Assembly: GCF_017875735.1 (NCBI RefSeq)
Contig: NZ_JAGGMZ010000001.1
Coordinates: forward strand, 2,356,001-2,420,000
Source of the DNA: Arthrobacter sp. CAN_C5
GTDB taxonomy: Bacteria > Actinomycetota > Actinomycetes > Actinomycetales > Micrococcaceae
Direction of reading: 5' to 3'
DNA length: 64,000 nucleotides
The position numbers and the translations under genes were made by a program. A model generated the notes under the pieces. It saw nothing but the letters and a program-made list of their open reading frames with translations. It was not told the origin of the DNA and did no database searches. This document shows positions 15,697 to 27,384 of the stretch, one piece after another (the stretch's first letter is position 1; every line of letters begins with the position of its first letter).

Positions 15697-16143
15697 TTGA
15701 TGTGCGATGGCTGCGATACACCCAAGCTAGTGCCCGTCTTTGTCGGTGATCTCCCCGCGGCGGATTGGTCTCGGCCATACGCACCCCGGCAGCGGTGCGC
15801 ACCGTAGACACCGTGGGGCGGCGGCCAGCGCTGATCTACTCAGCCGCAACGTAACACGGTCTTTGACACCCTGAGCCACAACCGAACCCCTCTTAAAAAG
15901 AAAGACGATGCAAGACAACTCAAGGCCCGGTTGACCCCCACTGGGTGATCACAGAACGCTGCCACCAGCGCTGAACTTCACAGGCCAGCGCGTGGACAAT
16001 CTCGATGATGCCCCTGAACCCAGGTCGCAAGCGTCAATTCCTGTGCAAGGACCTTGGCGGAGTTGGACTAACCGTACTCAAGCTCGCTCCGACGCCCAAC
16101 GGACACCATAGGATTCGCCCGGATCTTTAGGACGACCGGCGTT
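15697..16143. other. Non-coding stretch, possible relics only
   Basis: About 450 bp between the transporter promoter and the right repeat copy. I see no convincing gene. A minus-strand stretch at 15925-15990 reads like the end of a lost coding sequence, but I cannot name it. Confidence 0.35.
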
Positions 16144-16373
16144 ATGCCGTGCCGCCGAAACATACCCATGAATGACAAGAAGCATCACCGCTGTTTGTCA
16201 TTCTGATTCCCATCATCGCTGGGCGGATCCTCTGCACAACCAGGGCGCTGCGCGCCGGTCACAAACCAAAATTTCGTTCGGCCCTCCTCCGTCGCTTATT
16301 TCCTCGCGAAATTTTGGCCCGCTCCCGGTTCCCCAAGTTGCACTCCGGCCCCTCGTACCCAGCGGTGATTCCT

Positions 16374-17819
16374 GGCTCTTCAGAATTGAGAGTGTAGTTG
16401 GCGGCGCCGTGAGGAGTCTGGGGCGGGAGGTTGTTTCGGCTGATGGGAGGGCCTTGGGAGAGAATCGGATTGTCTAGATCTTGATTCCTCTACCGCAAGG
16501 CCCTCGTGTTCCACGCTACCTTTCATAGTCCTGACCTGACCACATTCTGTCGGCTCGACGAACTCGGACTCGAGGCCACGGGGCAGCATCTGAGCCGCGA
16601 TCACGCCGTTCTTGCTTGCCGTGTTGTTGACCCGGATGACTGGTGCCGTAGCTGTGGGTGCCAAGGCGTCCCTCGGGACACGGTGACCCGCCAGCTCGCT
16701 CACGAACCCTTCGGCTGGCGCCCGACCACGCTGCTGGTCAGGGTACGCAGATACAAATGCTCCGGGTGCGGACAGGTGTGGCGGCAGGACACGTCCAAAG
16801 CCGCCGAACCGCGGGCGAAACTCTCCCGACGGGGGCTGCGGTGGGCGTTGGAGGGGATCGTACGTCAACACCTCACGGTCGCCCGCGTCGCCGAAGGGCT
16901 GGGCGTGAGCTGGAATACTGCCAACAAAGCTGTCCTGGCCGAAGGTAAGCGTGTGCTCATTGATGATCCGCACCGGTTCGACGGGGTCAAAGTCATCGGT
17001 GTTGATGAGCATGTTTGGCGGCACACCCGCCGCGGGGACAAGTACGTCACCGTGATCATCGACCTGACCCCGATCAGGGGCGGCACGGGCCCGTCCCGCC
17101 TGCTGGATATGGTCGAAGGCCGCTCAAAACAAGTCTTCGCCTCCTGGCTAAAAGCACGCCCGCAACAATGGCGGGACAGGATCGAGGTCGTGGCCATGGA
17201 CGGGTTCTCCGGGTTCAAGAGCGCCGCGGCCGAAGAACTTCCCGGAGCTGTTCCGGTGATGGATCCCTTCCATGTCATCCGCCTGGCCGGAGAGGGTCTG
17301 GATAGTTGCCGACGACGAGTCCAGCAACAGTCCTGCGGGCATCGTGGGCGTGCCGGCGACCCTCTGTATTCGGCAAGGCTAACCCTTCATACCGGGGCGG
17401 ATCTGCTCACCGATAAGCAACGTGCACGTCTTGAAGCCCTGTTCGAAACGGACACCCACGTCGAGGTAGAAGCGAGTTGGGGGATTTACCAGCGCATGGT
17501 TGCCGCCTACCGGGAGGCGGACCGGGCCAAGGGACGAAAGTTGATGCAAGCAGTGATCACATCCCTGGGCACAGGCGTTCCCGCCGCGCTCATTGAGCTT
17601 AAAACACTCGGGCGAACCCTCAATCGCCGGGCCCAAGATGTCCTTGCCTACTTCGACCGCCCAGGGACATCCAACGGCCCCACCGAAGCCATCAATGGAC
17701 GCCTCGAACACCTCCGCGGATCCGCCCTCGGCTTCACAAACATCACCAACTATGTCGCCAGATCACTACTCGAATCCGGCGGATTCAGACCGAAACTACA
17801 CTCTCAATTCTGAAGATCC
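16374..17819 (+). mobile_element. Complete ISL3-family insertion sequence
   Basis: A 1,446-bp element bounded by 26-bp inverted repeats that differ at one position (left end GGCTCTTCAGAATTGAGAG, right end the inverse of GGATCTTCAGAATTGAGAG). The 8-bp target duplication TGATTCCT is perfect on both sides (16366-16373 and 17820-17827). The single transposase gene is intact. The intact gene, ends and duplication point to a fairly recent insertion. The target was the conserved block of the right repeat copy. Confidence 0.95.
16506..17813 (+). CDS. ISL3-family transposase
   Basis: A 435-residue DDE transposase. The N-terminal zinc-binding region has CRSCGC and CSGCGQVW pairs, followed by a helix-turn-helix (TVARVAEGLGVSWNTANKAV). 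The catalytic core shows VIGVDEHVW, then MDGFSG and MDPFHVIRL, and the closing GPTEAINGRLEHLRG with the third acidic residue. The GTG at 16506 is the likely start. The stop lies only 6 bp inside the right inverted repeat boundary, which leaves the gene filling the element. No frameshift is seen. Confidence 0.93.
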   Translation: MFHATFHSPDLTTFCRLDELGLEATGQHLSRDHAVLACRVVDPDDWCRSCGCQGVPRDTVTRQLAHEPFGWRPTTLLVRVRRYKCSGCGQVWRQDTSKAAEPRAKLSRRGLRWALEGIVRQHLTVARVAEGLGVSWNTANKAVLAEGKRVLIDDPHRFDGVKVIGVDEHVWRHTRRGDKYVTVIIDLTPIRGGTGPSRLLDMVEGRSKQVFASWLKARPQQWRDRIEVVAMDGFSGFKSAAAEELPGAVPVMDPFHVIRLAGEGLDSCRRRVQQQSCGHRGRAGDPLYSARLTLHTGADLLTDKQRARLEALFETDTHVEVEASWGIYQRMVAAYREADRAKGRKLMQAVITSLGTGVPAALIELKTLGRTLNRRAQDVLAYFDRPGTSNGPTEAINGRLEHLRGSALGFTNITNYVARSLLESGGFRPKLHSQF

Positions 17820-17894
17820 TGATTCCTCTATCAGAACGACGCACAAACCTGACAGACACTCCCGGTACCGGCCAGTCGCTGAAGGAGAAGGAAC

Positions 17895-18296
17895 ATGGAA
17901 CCGCTAACCATCAAAACCCCCGCCGACGTCCTCAGCTTCATCGGCCACACCTTGGGGTTTTGGCCCTAAGAAAGCCTGGTCTGCATCACCCTCGCCGATA
18001 ACCACGTAGGGCCAACCCTCCGCGTCGACCTGCCGAAACCAAGCACCGAGATCAGCTACGCAAAGATCGTGGCAGGCTACCTCAGCCACGACACCAGCGC
18101 TGAAGGGGTGCCCTTCGCCGCCTACACGCACGATGGACGGTGGGACCGGGACCATTGGATTGCCGCTTCGCCTGAGAGGCTCGCCCCGAGGAATTGGCTT
18201 CGAAAAAACTCTCACAGAAGTCATGTACCACCACCGCAACTCCCCCATGAAGTAGTAAGAAAGCCCACCAAGGGCTTCAGGAGAGAAAGGGGATAA
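17895..18296 (+). pseudogene. Truncated DUF4192 gene, right copy, with internal stop
   Basis: The same N-terminal DUF4192 fragment as at 6755-7018, with the same GGAGAAGG ribosome binding site. The frame is PADVLSFIGHTLGFWP, then a TAA at 17967-17969 where the left copy has CAG, then ESLVCITLADNHVG, TLRVDLPKP and a degenerate tail to 18296. The region between the stop and the tRNA still reads in frame somewhat further than the left copy. It cannot make a functional protein. Confidence 0.65.
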
Positions 18297-18410
18297 CCTG
18301 CCACAGGAAGATTGCAACCCACCAACCAAAACAGGCACACCCCGCGCACACATTGCGCCGGTTTGTGCACAGTCAGAGAGCAAAACAGCCCCTGACAAGG
18401 GGAAACACTG

Positions 18411-18492
18411 TGCCCGAAGTGGGACTTGAACCCACACATCTTTCGATACTGCATTTTGAGTGCAGCGCGTCTGCCAATTCCGCCATTCGGGC
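18411..18492 (-). tRNA. tRNA-Leu, anticodon CAA
   Basis: An 82-nt sequence folds as a long-variable-arm tRNA. The acceptor stem is GCCCGAA with TTCGGGC and discriminator A. The anticodon stem CTGCA/TGCAG encloses the loop CTCAAAA with anticodon CAA. The T-arm is GTGGG TTCAAGT CCCAC. CCA is not encoded. Its last 22 nt are repeated at 7270-7291, so this gene appears to have been the integration site of the island. Confidence 0.93.
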
Positions 18493-18673
18493 CAACGTGC
18501 GCTCCGACAAAGACCCGAGACAGGACCCGTGAGAGACCCGATCAAAGCCAGATGAAGTACTCAAGTCATCGTCAGTGCGCGAAACTACTCTACATGCCGA
18601 TAGGCTGTTTCAGTGAACCGGCAACGGGCGCTGCCCTGCCGGGCAAATGATGGAATTTAACAAGGAGCCTGCT

Positions 18674-19276
18674 GTGTCTGAATCCAACGAGTCGAACGTC
18701 TCGGGTGTTGCGCGGCGCGTGATTGTTGCCGAGGATGAGACCCTCATCCGCCTGGACATTGTGGAGATTCTCCGCGGCGAAGGGTACGACGTCGTCGCCG
18801 AAGCTGACAACGGCGAGAAGGCCGTCCAGCTCGCCAAAGAGCACAAGCCCGATCTGGTCCTGATGGACGTGAAAATGCCTGTCATGGACGGCATCACCGC
18901 CGCAGAACAGATCGTCAAGGCACGCATCGCCCCCGTGGTCCTGCTGACCGCTTTCAGCCAGAAAGAGCTGGTGGAACGAGCCCGCGACGCCGGCGCTATG
19001 GCGTACGTCGTCAAACCGTTCACCCCCGCTGACCTGATGCCCGCCATCGAGATTGCCCTCTCCCGCCATGAGGAGATCAAGGCACTGGAACACGAAGTCT
19101 CCGATCTGCAGGAACAGTTCGCCACCCGCAAGCTCGTGGAGCGTGCCAAGAGCCTGCTGACCACCAAGATGGGACTCACCGAGCCCGAGGCCTTCCGCTG
19201 GATCCAGAAGACCTCGATGGACCGCCGCCTCAGCATGCGCGAAGTCGCCGAGACCATCATCAACCAGGTCAACTAA
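18674..19276 (+). CDS. pdtaR: ANTAR-domain response regulator (PdtaR type)
   Basis: A 200-residue two-component output protein that acts on RNA. The receiver domain has an acidic pocket (VAEDET), phospho-acceptor D65 (LVLMDVKMPVMDG) and a KPF motif. A coiled linker (EHEVSDLQEQFATRKLVERAK) and a C-terminal ANTAR domain (LTEPEAFRWIQKTSMDRRLSM) follow. In mycobacteria PdtaR is phosphorylated by the kinase PdtaS and binds nascent RNA. I placed the start at the GTG at 18674, with AAGGAG 6 nt upstream; ATG codons at 18647 and 18650 lack a site. It faces pyk and the two share a terminator. Confidence 0.88.
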   Translation: MSESNESNVSGVARRVIVAEDETLIRLDIVEILRGEGYDVVAEADNGEKAVQLAKEHKPDLVLMDVKMPVMDGITAAEQIVKARIAPVVLLTAFSQKELVERARDAGAMAYVVKPFTPADLMPAIEIALSRHEEIKALEHEVSDLQEQFATRKLVERAKSLLTTKMGLTEPEAFRWIQKTSMDRRLSMREVAETIINQVN

Positions 19277-19308
19277 CCCACAGCACTGCCACAGAACATA
19301 CCAACACA

Positions 19309-19350
19309 GCAGAAGGGCCCCGCCGGTGAAAACCAGCGGGGCCCTTCTGC
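19309..19350. terminator. Bidirectional terminator between pdtaR and pyk
   Basis: A perfect 15-bp GC-rich stem (GCAGAAGGGCCCCGC paired with GCGGGGCCCTTCTGC) with a 12-nt loop, lying in the 86-bp gap between two convergent genes. Confidence 0.85.
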
Positions 19351-19362
19351 TATGTTACAGAG

Positions 19363-20856
19363 CTACTTGTGCTTGTTCTTGACCGGCCACGGGCCGACCT
19401 TTTCCTTGTTCGGAGTGTAGCCGTCCGGCAGCTGACCGGCGTCGGCAATGTCCCCGACCTTATGCACCTTGATCGAGTTCGTGGACCCGGCCTGCCCGGG
19501 AGGCGACCCGGCAGCGATGACCACCAGGTCATTCGGCTCCACCAGACCCTGTTCCAGGAGTACCCGGTCAACCTGGGCGGTCATCTGATCGGTGTGCTCG
19601 ACGAAGGGAACCAGCATGGGCTGGACACCCCAGATCATCGCCATCGAATTCAGGGTCGACTGCACCGGAGTGAAAGCGAACACCGGCTTGGTCGGCCGGA
19701 GCCGTGACAGGCGCCGCGCCGAATCGCCGGACTGGGTGAAGGTACAGATGTACTTCGCATCAAGCTGATCGGCGATCTCCACCGCCGCACGGGTGATCGC
19801 CCCGCCGCGGGTCTTGGGCTTGCTGCCCAGCGGCGGCACCCGATCCAGGCCGTGCTTTTCGGTCGACTCGATGATGTTCGCCATCGTCTGCACAGTTTCC
19901 ATGGGGTACTTGCCCACGCTGGTTTCGCCCGAAAGCATGACGGCGTCGGCACCGTCCAGCACTGCGTTGGCACAGTCGGAGGCTTCGGCGCGGGTGGGGC
20001 GGGGGTTGTCGATCATCGACTCCAGCACCTGGGTGGCGACGATGACCGGCTTGGCCCAGCGGCGGGCCAACTCGATGGCACGCTTCTGGACAATGGGAAC
20101 CTCTTCGAGCGGCAACTCCACGCCCAGGTCGCCACGTGCCACCATGATGGCGTCGAACGCGTCGATGATTTCCTCGATGGCGTCAACAGCCTGGGGCTTC
20201 TCGATCTTGGCGATCACCGGTACCCGGCGTCCCTCTTCGTCCATGATCCCGTGGACGCGGACGACGTCGGACGCGTTCCGCACGAAGGACAGCGCCACCA
20301 TGTCGACGCCGCGCTGGATGGCCCACCGCAGATCGGCCTCGTCCTTATCGCTCATCGCCGGCACACTCACGGCGACGCCGGGCAGGTTGATGCCCTTGTT
20401 GTTCGACACCGCTCCCCCCACGGTGACCACTGCGACAACCTTCGTGTCGTCAACGGCCGTGGCCCGGAGGGCTACCTTACCGTCGTCGATCAGCAGGGAA
20501 TCGCCCACGTTCACGTCCTTGGGGAGTCCCAGGTGGGTGGTGGAGCAGATCTCCTGGGTGCCTTCGACGTCCTCGGTGGTGATGGTGAAGGTGTCACCGG
20601 GCGCCAGTACATGCGGGCCGTTCACAAAACGACCGAGGCGGATCTTGGGTCCTTGCAGGTCGGCAAAGATTGCCACCGGGCGGCCCAGTTCTTCCGAAGC
20701 CTGCCGTACATACTCGTAGGTCTGGTTGTGCACCGTGTGATCGCCGTGGCTCATGTTCATCCGGGCAACGTCCACACCGGCCTTCAACACCGCCACGGTG
20801 TTCTCATAGCTTGCAATCGCGGGGCCGAATGTTGCAACAATTTTTGCGCGTCTCAT
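19363..20856 (-). CDS. pyk: Pyruvate kinase
   Basis: Converts phosphoenolpyruvate and ADP to pyruvate and ATP in lower glycolysis. The 497 residues include MRRAKIVATFGPA at the start, ARMNMSHG with the metal/phosphate-binding Asn and Ser, the B domain (PHVLAPGDTFTITTEDVEG), the active-site segment IAKIEKPQAVDAI, the signature MVARGDLGVELP and VLDGADAVMLSGETSVGKYP. The C-terminal allosteric domain is complete. It is the last gene of the long minus-strand run that starts at hisI. A 70-bp gap separates it from gltD. Confidence 0.97.
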   Translation of the reverse strand: MRRAKIVATFGPAIASYENTVAVLKAGVDVARMNMSHGDHTVHNQTYEYVRQASEELGRPVAIFADLQGPKIRLGRFVNGPHVLAPGDTFTITTEDVEGTQEICSTTHLGLPKDVNVGDSLLIDDGKVALRATAVDDTKVVAVVTVGGAVSNNKGINLPGVAVSVPAMSDKDEADLRWAIQRGVDMVALSFVRNASDVVRVHGIMDEEGRRVPVIAKIEKPQAVDAIEEIIDAFDAIMVARGDLGVELPLEEVPIVQKRAIELARRWAKPVIVATQVLESMIDNPRPTRAEASDCANAVLDGADAVMLSGETSVGKYPMETVQTMANIIESTEKHGLDRVPPLGSKPKTRGGAITRAAVEIADQLDAKYICTFTQSGDSARRLSRLRPTKPVFAFTPVQSTLNSMAMIWGVQPMLVPFVEHTDQMTAQVDRVLLEQGLVEPNDLVVIAAGSPPGQAGSTNSIKVHKVGDIADAGQLPDGYTPNKEKVGPWPVKNKHK

Positions 20857-20926
20857 GAAACCTAGCCTAGTCGTGTTGTTGTAGGTGTTGTTGGGTGCGC
20901 GGTGACCTTTCCGCGACGTGATGCAC

Positions 20927-22376
<1,450 letters not shown>

Positions 22377-22384
<8 letters not shown>

Positions 22385-25300
22385 CGGTTACCTCCAAGAT
22401 TCGGGTCCAAGCTTCTTCGCCGTCGGGGTCGAGGCCTTCCTCAACCGCAGCGGCTCGGGCGTCCAGGACAGCCGCGTAGTCGCGGGGCAGCACCTTCGTG
22501 AGCCGCGCGATGGTGTCCTCGAAGTTCTCCAGCAGATGCGCTGCGAGGTTCGATTCGGTCTCTTCAACGTGCTTGATCATCAGCTGCCGCACAATCTCGA
22601 TGTCCTCAGCGTCCAGTTCGACGAGCTTCAGCTCACCGTTCTCGATGCTCTGGGTGTTCATCCGGCGACGGTTGAGATCCAGGACGTAGGCGGTGCCGCC
22701 GGACATGCCGGCGCCGAAATTCCTGCCGGTCCGCCCCAGGATCAGGGTCTGGCCGCCGGTCATGTACTCGCACCCGTGGTCGCCGATTCCCTCGACCACC
22801 GCCGTCGCGCCGGAGTTGCGCACCAGGAACCGCTCCCCCACCTGCCCGCGGAGGAAAATCTCCCCGCTGGTGGCGCCATAGCCGATCACGTTGCCGGCAA
22901 TGACGTTGCGGTCGGCAGCGAAGACGTTGGACCGGTCCGGCCGGACAATGATTCGCCCACCGGAAAGTCCCTTGCCAACATAGTCGTTCGAGTCTCCGAA
23001 CAGGCGCAGGGTGATTCCCGCCGGCAGGAACGCGCCGAGGGACTGACCCGCCTGACCCGTCAGGGTGACGTCGATGGTGTCGGTGGCGAGGGTATCGATG
23101 CCGAACCGCCGGGTCACCTCGTGGCCCAGCATGGTGCCCACCGACCTGTCGGTGTTCACGACGTCGACCGAGATCCGCACCGGGGCGCGGTTCTCCAGCG
23201 CGTCGGCGCTCATCTCGATGAGCTTCTTGTCGAAGTGCTGGTCCAGCTCGTGGTTCTGCGGGATCATGTTGCGCATCGGCGCGTCATCGCCGAACTCGTT
23301 GCCGCGGAGGATCGGGTCGAGGTCCAGACCGTCGGCCTTCCAGTGATCGATCGCCTTGCGGGCGTCGAGCGACTCGCTGTGGCCGATGGCCTCCTCGATG
23401 GACCGGAACCCCAGGCTGGCCAGGATTTCCCTGACTTCCTCTGCGAGGAACTCGAAGAAATTGACCACGAACTCGGGTTTGCCGGTGAACCGACTGCGGA
23501 GCTCGGGGTTCTGCGTGGCGACGCCCACCGGACAGGTGTCCAGGTGACAGACGCGCATCATGACGCAACCCGAGACCACCAGCGGCGCCGTCGCGAAGCC
23601 GAACTCCTCGCCACCGAGCAGGGCGGCGATGACGACGTCGCGCCCGGTCTTGAGCTGCCCGTCCACCTGCACCACTACCCGGTCGCGGAGCCCGTTGAGC
23701 ATCAGGGTCTGCTGGGTTTCCGCCAACCCCAGCTCCCACGGAACGCCCGCGTGCTTGAGGGAGTTCAGGGGGCTGGCACCGGTGCCGCCGTCGTGCCCGG
23801 AAATGAGGACGACGTCGGCCTTGGCCTTGGTCACGCCCGCAGCCACCGTGCCGATCCCCACTTCGGAGACCAGCTTGACGTGGACGCGTGCCGACGGGTT
23901 GGACCGCTTCAGGTCGTAGATGAGTTGGGCAAGGTCTTCGATCGAGTAGATATCGTGGTGCGGTGGCGGCGAGATCAATGCCACCCCGGGAGTGGAGTGA
24001 CGGGTCCGGGCCACCCAGGGGTAGACCTTCTGGCTCATCAGCTGGCCACCCTCGCCGGGCTTGGCCCCCTGCGCCATCTTGATCTGGATGTCAGTCGCGT
24101 TGGTCAGGTACAGGCTGGTCACGCCGAACCGGCCCGAGGCCACCTGCTTGATCGCTGACCGGCGCTCGGGATCGAGCAGCCGGTCGACGTCTTCCCCGCC
24201 TTCGCCGGTATTGGACTTGCCGCCAAGACGGTTCATGGCGATCGCCAGTGTCTCGTGGGCTTCCTGGGAGATGGAGCCGTAGCTCATCGCACCGGTGGAA
24301 AACCGCTTCACGATGCTGGAGACCGGCTCAACCTCTTCGATCGGCACCGGCTCGCGCACCCCGTCCTTGAACTGGAGCAACCCGCGCAGGGTCATCAGTT
24401 CCTTGGCCTGGTCGTCGACACCGTTGGTGTACTTCTTGAAGATGTCGTAGCGCCGCTCGCGGGTGGCGTGCTGCAACCGGAAGACGGTCTCCGGGTTGAA
24501 CAGGTGCGGTGGCCCCTCGCGGCGCCACTGGTATTCGCCACCGTTGTCCAGGTCCCGGTGCGGATCGTCGATCCCGTCCTGCGGGTAGGCGCTGGCGTGG
24601 CGTGCCGCCGTCTCGGCCGCGAGGACATCCAGCCCGACGCCGCCAAGCTGGGTCTGCGTACCGTGGAAGTACTCGTCGACCAGTTCCTGGCCCAGGCCCA
24701 GCGCTTCGAAGGTCTGCGCGCCACAGTAGGAGCCGACCGTTGAGATGCCCATCTTGGACATGATCTTCAGGACACCCTTGCCGAGCCCCTTGATAAGGTT
24801 GGCGACCGCCTGCTCAGCGCTTACTCCGGTGATGTCCCCGTTGCGGACCAGTTCCTCGCAGCTTTCCATCGCCAGGTACGGGTTGATCGCCGAGGAACCA
24901 TAACCGATGAGCGCTGCCACGTGGTGGACCTCGCGGACGTCGCCGGCTTCGACCACCAGTGAGGTCTTGGTCCGGTTGGCGCTCTTGAGCAGGTGGTGGT
25001 GAACGGCGCTGGTGAGCAGCAGGGACGGGATGGGCGCCCACTGCGCGTTGGAGTCACGGTCGGAGAGGACGATGTACTGAATGCCGCGGTTGATGGCGCT
25101 GGAGACCTGTTCGCAGATCTCAGTGAGGCGTGCCCGCAGGGACGCCTCACCGCCGTCGGGCCGGTATAGTCCGCGGACCTTCATACTGATGCGTTCGCCG
25201 TCGCCGTTGGACATGTTGGCGATCTTCGCGAGTTCGTCATTGTTGATCACCGGGAAACTCAGGCCCACCTGCTTGGCGTGCACCTGCTTGGTGGTCAGGA

Positions 25301-27110
25301 GGTTCCCGTTGGGGCCCAGCGAGGCCCGCAGCGAGGTGACCAGTTCCTCGCGGATGGAATCCAGCGGCGGGTTGGTGACCTGCGCGAAGGACTGCACAAA
25401 GTAGTCGAACAGCAGCCGCGGGCGCTTGGACAGCACAGCGACCGGGGTGTCGGAGCCCATCGCCCCAAGCGGTTCGGCTCCGGCCTTGGCCATCGGTCCG
25501 AGGAGGATCCTCAGTTCTTCCTGCGTGTAGCCGAAGGTGCGCTGGCGGCGGTTGATAGACGCCTTGGTGTGCAGGACGTGCTCGCGTTCGGGGAGGTCCT
25601 TCAGGAGCAGCAGGTTGTCCTTTACCCATTCGCCCCACGGATTGGCCGAGGCGACCTGGGCCTTGATCTCCTGGTCCTCGATCACGCGACCGGCCTCGGT
25701 GTCCACGAGGAACATCTTGCCGGGGGAAACGCGGCCCTTGTGCACTACCTTGGAGGGTTCGATGTCGATGACCCCCACCTCGGAGGCGAGGACCACCAGA
25801 CCGTCCTCCATCACCCAGTAGCGGGCGGGGCGGAGGCCGTTACGGTCCAGGACCGCCCCCACCAGGGTGCCGTCAGTAAAAGACACCGCAGCCGGGCCGT
25901 CCCACGGCTCCATGAGCATTGAGTGGTACTGGTAGAACGCACGGCGTGCGGGATCCATGGTGGCGTGGTTTTCCCACGCCTCAGGGATCATCATCATGAT
26001 CGCGTGGGTGATGGGCCGGCCGGAGAGCATCAGCAGCTCGGCAACCTCGTCGAACGACGCCGAGTCGGAAGCACCGGGGGTGCAGATGGGGAACAGTTCC
26101 TCGGGGTCGTCGCCGAGGAGGCTGTTGGACAGCTGCGATTGGCGGGCGCGCATCCAGTTCCGGTTGCCTTTGACCGTATTGATCTCGCCGTTGTGGGCGA
26201 TGGTCCTGAAGGGCTGGGCCAGCGGCCAGGACGGGAAGGTGTTGGTGGAGAACCGTGAGTGTACGATGCCCAGCTTGGTCTTGAACCGGGGGTCGGACAG
26301 GTCCGGGTAGAACGGCTCCAGCTGCGCCGTGGTCAGCATGCCCTTGTAGACCATGGTCTTCGAGGACAGGGAGGGGAAATAGACGCCGAGCTTGTTCTGT
26401 GCGCGCTTCCGCACCCTGAAGGCCAGCGCGTCCAGGTCAACCGGGGCAGCCATGCTGTCCGAGGCCGCACCGTTGGCGGACGCACCATCGGTGGGTGCCA
26501 GGAAGAGCTGCACGAAATGCGGCATGCAGGCGCGGGCCATCGCGCCGACGAGGTCGGCCTGAATGGGCACCTCGCGCCAGCCGAGCACAGTGAGCCCCTC
26601 GGATTCGGCGATCGCTTCCAGGCCGGCGCGGGACGTCTGCTCCTCGCGGCCCTCAGCCGGGAGGAACGCCGTGCCGACGGCGTACTGGCCGGCGGGGGGA
26701 AGGTCGAAGTCGACGACTGCGCGGAAGAATTCATCGGGCACCTGGGTGAGCAGACCGGCGCCGTCGCCGGTGCCCTCATCCGCACCCACTGCACCGCGGT
26801 GTTCAAGATTGCGCAGAGCGGTCAGCGCATGGTCGACAATGTCGTGGCCCGGTTCGCCGCGGAGGGTAGCGATGACAGCCAGGCCGCACGCATCCTTCTC
26901 GTTCTCCGGGTTATACAGCCCGGTGGCTTCGGGGATAGTGGAGAACCGGTCGAAGGGTGAGACGACGGCGGGCTTGTCGGAGGCGGGAGTTACCTCGGGG
27001 GCGACATCCTCAACGATCGAGGGATCCTGCTCGTCCCGGGTCGATAGCCCGCTGTCCGGGGTGTTTGCGGAAGCACCGGCGTTGGGGTTGCCGGAAGTGA
27101 AAGCATTCAT
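22377..27110 (-). CDS. gltB: Glutamate synthase large subunit
   Basis: A 1,577-residue GOGAT catalytic subunit. The class II glutaminase nucleophile is C75 ([11 protein letters not shown]), so a propeptide of about 74 residues must be removed; it is long and Ser/Pro/Asp-rich. The FMN-binding synthase domain includes [32 protein letters not shown] (only partly a motif), and the 3Fe-4S cysteines are in [19 protein letters not shown]-terminal GXGXG beta-helix contains [22 protein letters not shown] chose the ATG at 27110, with GGAAGGAC just upstream, over an ATG 27 codons earlier. The gap to lgt (274 bp) probably holds its own promoter. Confidence 0.96.
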
Positions 27111-27384
27111 AGGTAGTGTCCTTCCCCCAGAATGGAGCGTCGGGAGGGGACGGCCTTGGCCCCAGGTTTGCAGCCCGCGTGGGCTGCTCACTAAACGAAC
27201 TAGTTAGCAGAATTCTATGGCGTGTCTGTTGTTTCCCGGGAGGTCCCTGGGACAACGATTGCAGAACAACTGGGCGCCGGAGGTGCCCGCCATGTCCGGT
27301 GCGCCGGGAGAGGGGTGTTCCGCCGGGGCGCCGGGGGCCACGTCACTGTGGCGGTGTGTCCAGTGTGGGCGGTGGCCCTGGACG
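27111..27384 (-). other. lgt-gltB gap with short hairpin
   Basis: A 274-bp leader before gltB, with a 7-bp hairpin (GCAGCCC with GGGCTGC) at 27170-27187 and an AT-richer patch CGCCATAGAATTCTGC further upstream that could hold the promoter. I see no known riboswitch. Confidence 0.4.

Larger units (their letters stand above)
16144..18432 (+). repeat. Right copy of the 840-bp direct repeat, split by an ISL3 element
   Basis: Matches 6456-7291 from ATGCCGTGCC to the tRNA-Leu 3' end when the 1,446-bp ISL3 element and one 8-bp duplication are removed. The copies have drifted apart in most of their length. The right copy continues into the complete tRNA-Leu gene and the left one does not, so the right copy holds the intact tRNA side of the insertion. 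Confidence 0.85.

Noticed and set aside
27170..27187. Possible riboswitch before gltB
   Set aside because: Only a 7-bp hairpin is present; no known RNA motif could be matched.
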